From NCBI GenBank assembly GCA_902728285.1, contig CACVBU010001120.1, positions 930,001 through 994,000 on the forward strand: a stretch of DNA of 64,000 nt, written 5' to 3'. The stretch comes from Clytia hemisphaerica. Its lineage: Eukaryota > Cnidaria > Hydrozoa > Leptothecata > Clytiidae. This document shows, one piece after another, positions 14,801 to 26,800 of the stretch (positions within the stretch are counted from its first letter, which is position 1; each line of letters starts with the position of its first letter). A program made the translations under genes and the position numbers. The notes under the pieces are model-generated. The model made no database searches and had not been told where the DNA came from. It was given only the letters and a program-made list of their open reading frames with translations.

Positions 14801-17800
14801 AAATGTTCTTTATGATGATGCCCAAAACTTAGCATCGTTTGATTTCCAAAAAAATCATCCTTTGAATCCGGAACTCCTTAAAATCGCCGGACGGAACAGC
14901 CGAAAACCGGCGTTTAAAACGGTTTTCCTTCATTTTTTCAACTTATACTCGACAGATTTTCATGATTTTTTGCACAATGATGTAAAATGGCAATGCCCAA
15001 AATGTGACAGAGCCCAATTTTCGAAAAAGAAATTTTTCCGGCCGCTAGAACCGGAAATGTCCCGAAAAAAGCGGTTTTTTGAGATTTTCTCAGTTTTAAT
15101 TTTCTCTGAATGATTGATTAAAGTGTCGATATTATTTTTCTTTCACCGTTAAACATCGATGCGTTTCTTAATTGCTTTCTCCGTTCCAATAGATATATAA
15201 ATCGAAATTTAAAATTATACATTACTTCCATTAAATTCTAATTATTCGTTTTATAAATAGGTAGGTCCATTAAAGTATTACTTGTTTTATGTGGAACTCT
15301 CCACAAGTCAATGTCAATGTATAACCCTGTGGAATTACAATTTTTTAAGCTTCCAGGACTTGACAGTAGAGCATGAGTTAAAGGTGCTTAAATGAGCTTA
15401 ACTCCTGAATGATACCATTGATAGATTTGATAAATTCTTGGTTCCGCGCACTCTAAACGTTTTACATGAGTTCCTTGTTACAGATCATTTGATTTAGACC
15501 ACGTTCACACACTGCTCTTTTGTGTCGCTGCGAAACGAAATGAAGCCATTCTATTGGTAGAATTCAATTTTACCGTCTTCACTTTTAACCAATAGAATGG
15601 CTTCATTTGTTTTCGGAGCGAAACGGGACCGTTACCACTCACCTTTATTATTTCTGGCCAAGCTATATCCGCCATCTTTAATCGAGATGAGTTTTTTTGG
15701 GACAAGCTGGAGTTTTTACAAGCTCATATTTGATTTGGTTGGTCGTTAAGATGTAATGAAAGAATCTTATTACTTTTTCTAAAGAACGCGTCATCTCTAT
15801 CACTTCAAATGACCAATTAGTGAAGTATCTTGTAAAAACTCCAGCTCATCCCGTTTTTTTGTTACTGGTGCTCGCAAATAAGCCATTGTAGTGTTTGAAA
15901 TCTTGCCTTAACGACAAACGGCACTACATCACTAGTGTGAAGGCAAAGTAGATCTAGCGCTCTTGGCGCGGGTACCACTTTCAAAAAAACTCCGATCAAA
16001 ACATTTTGTTTGGCCGGGATTGAGGGTCTATATAAAGCTCAGTGACCGTTACCTGAAAACATATGGTCTTAATATAATATTCGACATCAAACTCTGAATT
16101 ACAGGAAGCCCAACGAAGCGAACTGATGCGGAATATGGCCGGCAAACTGGCTGATCAACTGTCCGGAGAATTGACGGCACCAGAGATGCAAGCGGTGCTG
16201 GAGAAACACAACAACCAACTTGCTCAACTGGAGGAGAGTTTACTGAATGAGAAAGAAAAACAACGGAGGAGTCTGTTGGAGAAGTTGGGGGAGAATCGCA
16301 AAAAGAAATTGGAGGCTCTGCGGTGGAGACATGAACAGCTGGTAAGTTGTCCGGTATACCTTATCGGGGAAAAGTTCGTCACTTGCTGGTAGTTGGTAAA
16401 CGCATTAAGGCCGGGGAAAATTTTCGTCGGGGAAAATATTCGTCACTTGTCCAAAATATCGTCACTTTTTCTCGACGAAGTTTTCCCCGATAAGGTATTG
16501 GGCTTTTCCAGAAAAAGAAAATTACCCCCACTGTTGAGGATACCCCCTGGATATCCACTCTTAAAAATATGCTCAACCCCCTGGATATCCTCTCTTATAA
16601 AGATGCTTACCCCTGGATATCCGCTCCCTTGTAGATATTTAACCCCCTGGATATCCACTTTTGAGCAAAAATCGTTAACCCCCTGGATATCCAATATCCT
16701 CAACAGGGAAGACACAGACTATTTCTGGAAAAGCCGATATTCATAATTTTGATTAAGATTGCAGCAGGGTCGTAAGTATGTAAATTTCTTCGAGCGGAGG
16801 TAAAAAAGTAGTCAATTTTCATACTATTTTCAAATTTATACTTTTTTGGATAAAATGTATTATAAAATGAATTATAACGATGAAAGCTATTGAAATATTT
16901 ACTTTTTTCAGGCGATGGAGAACAACTTGAAATTGGCTGAAGTTGACAAAGTGGCTGATATCTCCACATCTCTGGCTGAAATGCAATCATCATTAGACCT
17001 GGTGTCACTGGAGGAGAGCAAGGAACAAGCCCTTGGAGAAAGCAAGATTGCGCAAGACGATGCCAAAGCCTATGGACACAACATGAGTGAAAGTTTCGGA
17101 AAACAAATCGTAAGTTAAAGCCAAATGGAACTTCTTTACATGACAAGTTTGAAAATAAGTTTGCTGGTAACGTTCAGCCGCTTATAATGGTCTAATTTTC
17201 CTTTCTTTACTATTTTGACCCTTGATTTGCTTGAAAATGAGCAATTTGAGGCTCAGCATTATTCTCAAATTGTTCTTATTTTTACAGAATTGTTTTTATT
17301 TTTACAGAATTGTTTTTATTTTTACAGAATTGTTTTTATTTTTACAGAATTGTTTTTTTATAAAAAGGGTACAGTTGACTCTTTCCCTAATTCACTTTTT
17401 TTTCAAAGAATTTTTTTTTAGAGCCTCAACTGTATTTATATTGATATTTGTTTCCACTTTTCATAAATATTGATTAAAGTTCGAACAACTGAACTTTCCA
17501 CAAGAGTTATTTAACGTGGGCTGCTTTCTGTATCCCATAATACAAACTAGGGAGATAATAGACCGCTATCTTTGTTTCCCCTTTAGGACATGATGATGGA
17601 GAATGGTTCCTTATACGCTGAAGTAGCACAAGATTTGTTGAACAAGGAGCTTGAAAAGAACGAAGAAATGGAGCGAGAAATGGAACGCAAGAAAGCGGAA
17701 CAGTTATCTTCTTTCCAAGAAAAGTTGAATAAGAGGAAAGAAGAACGATTGAGAGAAAGTTGAGAGAACAACAAGAGATCGAAAAAGCAAAGGTAAATTC

Positions 17801-20800
17801 GTTTGTTTGTTTGGGTTTCTTAGATTATGGCTGTATTTGAAAGACTTTTTTTTGTTCAGTAATTTTAGATTTTAAGCCTTCAAAACTTTCCTACTTTGAT
17901 ATTTTACAACAGTTAGAACAAACAACCTTCATTAATAATAATAAAAGTGCAGTAAATTACTTCTAACTGAAACGATTCGTCATTGTGAAAATTCATTCAT
18001 CATCCTCTTAACTTTTCAGGCTATTCGCGATGGAAAAGATTTGCAAGATCTCGAAAAGAAACATGCCAAAGAAATTGACGTCATCGAAGCCATGTTCAAT
18101 GCAGAGTCAGCAGAACAGAATGCTGAGATCAGCAAGAAAATGAATGAAGATTACAAAGATGGTATTCGACAAATGCATCGTGATCTCTTGGAGGAGGTTA
18201 GTGTTGTGTTCTATTCCCCATTCTTCCTTTTCCACTCAACAACCACAGAAATCTTATCTAAAACACTAGATAGAACGTCTTGAAGCAAAAACATGCGTCG
18301 TCTTTGCTAAAGTAAACAAAGTAGAAGCCTTGGTCTTCACTGTTGAATATTTCGATTGACTTATTCCAAGGGTTGTTAACAGAATTGTGATGTCTTTTCA
18401 TTAAAGATAGCGTATAATTTTCTTTTTGCCAGGAACTTAGCAGCTCCATCTATTGTTTTTTAGAAGATATAGGTAACAACCCTCCTAAAGACATCAAAAG
18501 TTCTGGTTTTGTTTTATTTTTCTTACAATTCAGAAAATGTACAATACACGGTGTTAAAAGCTCCGCAAATAAGCATTTTGAAATGTATGGCTTATACGGA
18601 GAATGACTAGAAATGATAAACTTGTCCGATCTTTGACTGAACATACTCGTTCCTTATTAATCAAATTCTTAGCGAAACAAAACAACAAAATGACCTTCAA
18701 AAATTCAAAGTTAATGACTTACTACTTAACGAATCAAATTCTTAGCAAAAAAAAATCAAAATGACCCTCAAAATTCAACAATGACTTTCTTTGAAATGAC
18801 TTTCTTTGAAATGACTTTTCTTTGACAGATGGTGGCTTCAAACAACGTGGACAATTCAGTTGTGGAGGAGATGATGGACCAACTGAGAAAAGACAACAAT
18901 ATCGCAGTCGACAATCTCGAACGAAAACGACAACAACAACTCAATGAACTCCAGGTAAGTCATTTTTGGACCTACCTAAGGTAGTCCTTTAAATTAACCC
19001 TTGTCCGTTCGTTCGTTCGTCCGTTCGTTCGTCCGTTCGTTCGTCTGTTGCCAGCTTTTCTCAGGATTGGCTCATTAGTTTTTTCTGATTTTTGGCACAA
19101 TGATGCAAAATGGCAATGCCCAAAATGTGACGGAGCCCGATTTTGGGAAAAAAATTTTCTCCGGCCAAAAATGCCGGAAATATGCCGGAAAAACTGGTTT
19201 TTTGGCATTTTCTCGAGATTTTATCATTAGTTTTTTCTGATTTTTTGCTCAAAGATACGTATCAACAATGCCCAAAACATGGCCGAGTCAGATTTTTGAG
19301 AAAAAATTTTTTCCGGCTTAAAATGCCGGAAATATGCCGGAAGTCGCTGTTTTTGCAGATTTTCATTGGCCTTTTTCCTTATAATTGATTGTTTTTTCAT
19401 TCAAAAGCATTATTAATAGCAATGCCCACCATCAAGCATGTTTTAATTTTTAATAAAATTGATTTTTGAAGCCGGAACTACTTAAAATCGCCAAATCGCC
19501 GGACGCCGGAACAACCTATTTTCGCCGGGGAAATACAGTATTTCTTGAATTTCTCGAGCTGTACTTTATATTTTTTTATGAAATTTTGCACATTGATGCA
19601 AAATGACAATACCTAAAATATGACGGAGCCTGATTTTCGAAAAACATTTTTTTCCGGCCGAAAATGCCGGAAATATGCCGGAAAAACCGTTTTTTTGGCA
19701 ATTTCTCGAGATTTCATCATTAGTTTTTTCTGATTTTTTGCACATAGATGCGTAATAGCAATGCCCAAAACATGGCTGAGTTCGATTTTTGAGAAAAGTT
19801 CTATTCTTGCCGAAAATGCCAGAAATATACCGGAAATCACCGTTTTTGCAGATTTTCATTGGACTTTTTCCTATTATTTCTTTGTTTTTTCACGCAAAAT
19901 TATTATTGATAACAATGCCAACCATCAAGCATGGTTCAATTGTCAATATACAATTGCCGGACTTTCTAAAAATCGCCGGAACAGCCGAATATCGCCGGAA
20001 AAACGATTTTTCTTGAATTTCTCGAGCTGTACTTTATATTTTTTCATGAAATTTTGCAGACTGATGAAAAATGGCAATACCTAAAATGTGACGGAGCCTG
20101 ATTTTTGAAGTAAAACAATTTCGGCCAAAAATGCCGATAATATGCCGTCAAAACCGGTTTGTTGCCATTTTCTCGAGATTTCATTAATCGTTTTTCCCGA
20201 TTTTTGCATGAAGATGTGTATCAGCAATGCCCTAAGTGTGGCCGATTCGGATTTTTGAGAATCTTGTCATGCCGGAAGTGTGCCGGAAATCGCCGTTTTT
20301 GCAGATTTGAATTGGGCTTTTTCCATATATTTCTTTGTTTTTTTCACTTAAAAAATTATTGATAACAATGGACACCATCAAGCATGATTCAATTGTCAAC
20401 AAAACCTTTGCAAATTTGCAACCGGAACTTTCTATTTCTTTTTTCCCTAAACCCCTCCCCCCCCCCCATCAAATATCAATGATAAAATTTAATGCATTTT
20501 TGCTAACTGCTATATTTTCTAAATGATTGTTTTTCTCCTTATTGCTATCTAAGTTTCATCATCAGGTAGGTCCATTCAGCATATTGCTTGTTTTTGTTCG
20601 GTTGGTGTAGTATGCAATTCGCATTACTTGCAGCTAAGCTTAATAATGTGAATCTGACAATCAAGGAGTTGCCCTATCATTTGCTAGACCTATTCCCTAT
20701 CAACAACCTAAAACTTGCCCTATCATTTGCTAGACCTATTCCCTATCAACAACCTAAAACTAGTTGGTATAATTTCGATATATTAAAGTTTATATGAATG

Positions 20801-23800
20801 AAGAAAATTCCTCAGTTATCTTAAGTAACCTAAGTTTGTTTACATTGCAAAAAGGTAATTTTAAGAGAATATTTAAGGAAAAGCAGTGGTAAGAATGCGT
20901 TAAAGTGAACCAATAATGCTCAAAGATTTTCATTATGTAATAAGAAGCATTTTTCCATGGAACTTCCCTTTACTTCGTCACCCTACAGAACAAATTAGCG
21001 GCCCGTCGACAACGCCGACAACAAGAAGCCAAGCGTAAGGGACAAGAGGAAGCTGCGCAGAAGATCTTGGAGGAACAAAGTCATCTTGCTATTAACAGTA
21101 AACCGACCACAGCCGAACATATTGTCATTCCCAATGTTGTGGCTGGTCAGTCACCTGAAGAACAGGTAGGATACGGTAGTCCTTTATACACTAGATAAGC
21201 ACTTCCCACGGAAGTGTGTCCAGTTTTGAAGTCAAATAGTCTGCCATGTTGTTTTCTAATTTATCTTAGGATTTTCGAACATTCGAATTTCAAAATATGG
21301 CGCTGTTGACGACCAAAATTTTAAAACAAGATGGCGGACTAGTCAACTCTAGAACTGGACTTGATATGGAAGCTCGATCCTTTCAAGTAGTTATAGACCA
21401 GTGCTCTCATCTCTCGACTATTTTCCTAATGTACTTTCCCTTCTCTCAAGGCATTGAAACGCGAACAGGAACGCACGCTTGAAGAATTCCAAGAACGACA
21501 ACAAGAAGAGATGGAGAGACTAGAAGACAAGCTAGCACGTGAAGCGAAAGATAACGAACACAAAGAAATACAAGACTTCGAAGCTTACAGAGAACGAACA
21601 CTAAGAGAAGCTAAGAATCGTCAAGCGGCCGAATTATCCGCACGAAGTGACCTCTCGGCAGCTGAAACACAACAGGTAATTTTCCTTTAATGTCATTATT
21701 TGAACCTTGATTATTCTACCAGAGGGGATTTGTGGATACAGGAATTAAAAGATGAAAATTTAACACTTCACTGCTTTAAAGGGACATAAAAGTACTGACG
21801 AAATTTGTAAACAAACCGTATGCAGCGGGATACAAAATCAAAACAAATGTCACAGGTCAAAATAAAAAAAAACAAAACAAATATGGCTGATTTTGATTGT
21901 TCCAATTGTTTTACAAGTTTGTTTTGGACATGTGATTTCAATTGTTTTTATTTGATGACACATGGTTCGCGCAATGTCTACATTTTACTACTTTTATGTC
22001 CCTTTAAGTGTCATTAAAGAAAGTGTTTAAAAAACGGTGTTCGATATCAAGTATAGACTAAAGTTTTTTCTTCAAAAATTACATTTTCTTACTTTTCCAC
22101 CATAGCTGTTAGCCTCGCATCAAGCACAACTGGAGAATCTGATGGAATCACTAGACGGTGATCGCATGAAACAACATCAAGCCTTGCAACAGAAACTAGC
22201 TGACAAACGACGCATGCGCCAAGAAGCTATGAAAACAAAACATGATAGCGAAATGGCGAAAGAATTATTGGAACAAAAGAAAGAATTGGCTGACGCTGAA
22301 CGCAATGCGGTAAGTCTCCTGTGAACAAACTTATTGATAAATTGATCGTTCCAATGGAGAGAGTGACTTGGACATTTTTTACCCATTCCACATCTCCAAA
22401 TTCACGTGATAAATTAGCCTTAGCAAAATTTGAGTAGATATATGGTCAGATTTTCTAAATTTTACACCCTGGAGAGCAATTTTTCTCATCTTTGATCATT
22501 TCGACCATTACAGTGCACTTTGCACGTACTGTAGGTCATTTACCTTGAGTGCCCCCTCCCCTGGGATCTTTTGGGTCTTCTGATTCTTCTTCTATGCAGG
22601 AATAAACCTAAAGTGATTCTTTTGTCATTCTTTGTTTGTTTTCGCTTTGAAGAGATAATGTATTTTATTGTTTTCACACTTTAGCTGAAAGAAGCAGAGC
22701 GAGAAGCCATGTTGGATGCTATTCGTGAAAATGGAGCTGAAGCTACTGAATATATCGTCAAAAAGGTAAACAATTAGCACTTAAGGTGATGGTATAGATT
22801 TTACCGCTTGGAATCTTAGAAATGAAGGACTGTTTGATAATTTTAACTAGATTCACCATTTTCTCTCATACTATAATTTTAGGAATTGAATACTAAAGTC
22901 AGTCATTTTGATTCAACAGGGCGTAAAAAGCCTTTCCTCTTTTTTTGTAGACTTTAAGACTCATAAAATACATTCTTCAACAAGAACCTCTTTAACTCTA
23001 ACTTTTTCTCGTTCCTTCAGTTAAAAATGCCTTATAAACCAATCTCTATAACTCGAAATTTCCTTAACTCAAACAAATTTTTGTTTCCCGTGCGGGTTTG
23101 AGTTATTGAGACTCCGCTGTATTAGTTAACAGAGATTACAACTTTTTGAAATATATCCATTATATGTCACTTAACCTTTCACTCTACCTTTGCCATAGAT
23201 TCTTGAACAACGTCAAGCGAAGGAGTTGGCAGACCTTGAGAAGATGTACGGTGAAGAACGCAAAGTTGTTTTGGATGGATTGCTCTCCGATCTCACCAAT
23301 AAACACATCAACGAGAAAGACGAATTACGCGCCAAACAGGAACAACAAATCAAAGACCTGCAAAGTAAGGAAAATCAGTATGCTCTCACATAGAAATAAA
23401 AAAATCATTGCTGTAGAATGTTCAATACCATGAACCAGATCTGAGTCGATATCTAAGAATGTTTTGGAAAATCGAAAGGCATATATCCCGGCATATATAA
23501 ATGGCATGGCCTTTTTAAATGGATTTAAAGTTGTTTATTATAATCTTGGTGCAGTTGTCGTTTGGTAACAGATGTTCATTGTTTGTTACCAGATTGTTTA
23601 GTACAAATCCTGTAACGCGTCGAATGTAACTATTTTTCACATCTTACCTTTAGACGAAGATCTTTCGCCTGATGAAATACAACAACGTCGAGGACAACTC
23701 TTTAATGAGCAACAACTCGAAATGAGTCAACTCGAACGTAAACAACTCGCTGAGAAGAAGGCTTTACAGAAAGACGCACTTTCAGATTGGGAGTTGAGAT

Positions 23801-26800
23801 ATGCTCAAGCTAAATTAGAGCTCAAAGAAAAGCACTACAAGGTAAAGCGAAAAGAGAAAGTTTGATCAGCAACAAAGCCCTTATTATATGAAGATTTGTA
23901 TATCAAATTTACAAATAGGTTGCTCTTCAACAACAAAGCAATTTTGAACAATTTTTTTCCGGGTTAGCCTTCACAATTAGAACGCAAAAAGATTGCAATT
24001 CGAATAAAATTACAATTCTGTTTGAATGTAATTGTAAGATTTTGGTCACAAAATATTAAACAGAACGATTTGACTCACACGCATTTAACTCTCTCTTATA
24101 TAGGAATATGCGGACTATCTAAGCGACTTATCACCAGAACAAGCGACAGATCACAACTCATCCATCAGACAAGCACAAGATGCTGCAAGAGAACTTGAAG
24201 AAGTACGAGAGAAATTGGAAGAACAAAAACATGAAAACGAGGCTCGTCTCAAGAAAGAAATGGAAGGTAATAATATAAGATGTCTTAACTTAGAAGTCTG
24301 AAATTAAGTTGCCAAGGCGGGATTGGCTAATAGTGCCGCTTGACCGGCAGTGATCTTCACATAGAAATATTTCAAGTCTTTTAAACGAAGGAAGTATCTT
24401 AATAATACTAAGAAACCTCGTTGAAAAGAAATTTTACTTCTTCATATTTTTAAACCTTTTCAATGTTATCTTTCAGCTTTCGAAGCAGCAGAGGCTGAAC
24501 GTTTGCAACAAGAATTGACTGCACACGAGGCTGCGTTTGAAAGAGAGGCTGAGGACGAACGCAAGAAGAACGATAAAGCAATCTTAGCCTTGAACACGCG
24601 TAAAGAAGCTCTATTGAAAGAGAAGAAAACGAAAGCGAAACAAGAAATCAGTAAATTGATTCAACAAGGAGCTTCTAAAGAAGAACAAGATGCTTTATTG
24701 AAGGAACACAGTAAAGACTTGGCCAAACTGATGAATAAAATGGACGCTGATCGTATGCGAATGCAAAGCCAGTTGGAGAACAGGCTAAAAAAGAAACGTG
24801 ACGAACGACGTCATTCTAAACTGAAAGAACTTGAACGGAAATCAGAAGAAGCGAAAGAGGACTTCAAAGAACAGTTGGATAGTGAGAAAGACAAGTTGAA
24901 GAGTGATGCTACCATGATCTTGAAGGAGACCATCAATGTGGATAATTTGGTGCAATCTTCCATGCCGGAACCGGATACACCTGCTGCTCCCGAACAACCT
25001 GTCGAAGAGGTATGTTTTTGTTTTGTTGGATTGTGTTCAATGTTTGACCTGTATAATCCATAGACTCTTTCTGATTACGAGAGTTTGAATTTAAATATGC
25101 TTCAAGCTGCATCTTTGTTGTGGATAAATCAACGATATCCAGAGTAACTATCTGCTACAATAGATCTTATCGGAGTTTTTGATTTCTCTAAAAAAGCGAT
25201 GCATTGTGGGATTGTTTCGAGTGTATTACAATAGAAATCTTGTAAGAATTCCTCGATGGAACTCTATTGTAACACACTCGAAACAATCCCACAATGCATC
25301 GCTTTTTTAGAAAAACCAAAAACTCCGATAAGATCTATTTATCATTATTATAGTAATATTTTACATAGAGAACATTTCTTCCATTTTCCTGATCCAAACC
25401 AAATATTTTTCCATTCCACAGATGCCAGCATCTTTCTTGATGACAGCGCCAATGTCCGACAATGAGCTGGTCAATTTATTAATGCAATCACCACTCTATC
25501 AAAAACTGCAAAACATACGGGACCGAATGAACGGAGTGGAGCCCAAAACATCTAAAGACCAAAAAGAAGAAGGTAATATAACGAACTTTGGTGTTTTTCC
25601 CTGTTTTGAGTTTTGAGTTTGAGGATTAGTCTCGCTCTTCTTTTCCCTTACACATAATGTACTAAATTTCTGTTTTAAGCATATAGTAACAGGTATACCT
25701 AACATGCTATCTGTGTAAGAAGACCCTGCAATCACATCATGTTTAATCACCTAACCTTCATTATATTTGTTCATAACATAACTCTTGTACTAAAGTGAAT
25801 TCCAGTTTACTAAGTAGCAAGGCTAATTTTTCACGATTGTATTCCCTTTCCCTTACAGATTCATACATCGATGAGAGGGATGACACTTTATTCAGTAGTG
25901 ATGAGAAACTGTCCCCAGTCGATCTGGATGAACTGAATGCTCGTGAATTTGTCATTTACAAATTCTCGTGTTTCATTCGTGACCTCCTAGGAGTACATTG
26001 CTTCCACAAGCCTGTACATATCCTACTTGCAGATAAACTACCGCCTAACTCCACACTGTCACATAATGCGTACAGGAACTCATTTTACTATGACCCGAAC
26101 AACCGGTTGCTATACTTACGCCGTGATCGTTTGGAGAACGTTGGAGAATTCATCCTGGTTTTGGTCCATACTTTATGCCACACCCATGTTGATGATATGC
26201 GCAGTGACTCTGATCCTAAATTCGTCAAGGAGTTCTACAAAGCATTAAGTGTGGTCTGTTCGGACCTCTTCTTATCGCGATACCGGCGTTCGAATGCCAT
26301 GAACGAGGCCTTCGTCAATTTCACGGACGACCAAAATATGTCGGTACAGGATGCCGGTAAACGAGTTTTGGAAACGGTGTTTGGTGATACGCACGACGAA
26401 ATGGAACGATCGAATGTTGTGAACGATCTACTAGACACCAAACTTGTTCGCAATAAACAGAACACAAGTCAAAAGTTCGATCGTGACGTCATGTTTAAAC
26501 GGTTGAGAAAATACACAGATTTCATCGTCAGTAATAAATTACGTAATTTCTTGGGTGACGTTGAGGAAAAACTTACGGATACGAAAAACCAGGGAAGTGA
26601 AAGTCAAGTCGATCAAAGATTGAAAGAGTTGAAATTCCAGGTATGGATTGATAATCACTCTTTTCTTATCTTGCTTTCCCTCTGTACAGAGTGTCTACGG
26701 GACCTTGAAAACCTTGAAAGCCTTGAAATTGGATTAAGCAACCTTGAAAACCTTAAAAATGCATGATTGTGACAGTATAGTTGTCTTGTTTAGGCTTGAG

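Noticed and set aside
14026..15113. Overlapping open frames of 67-170 codons on both strands
   Set aside because: They recur in each ~480-bp repeat unit with frameshifts between copies, and their composition follows the DNA repeat rather than a protein.
16541..16692. Direct repeats with unlike spacers resembling a CRISPR array
   Set aside because: The repeats are only 13 bp, the spacers are AT-rich and uneven, no cas genes exist, and the array lies in an intron of an animal gene.
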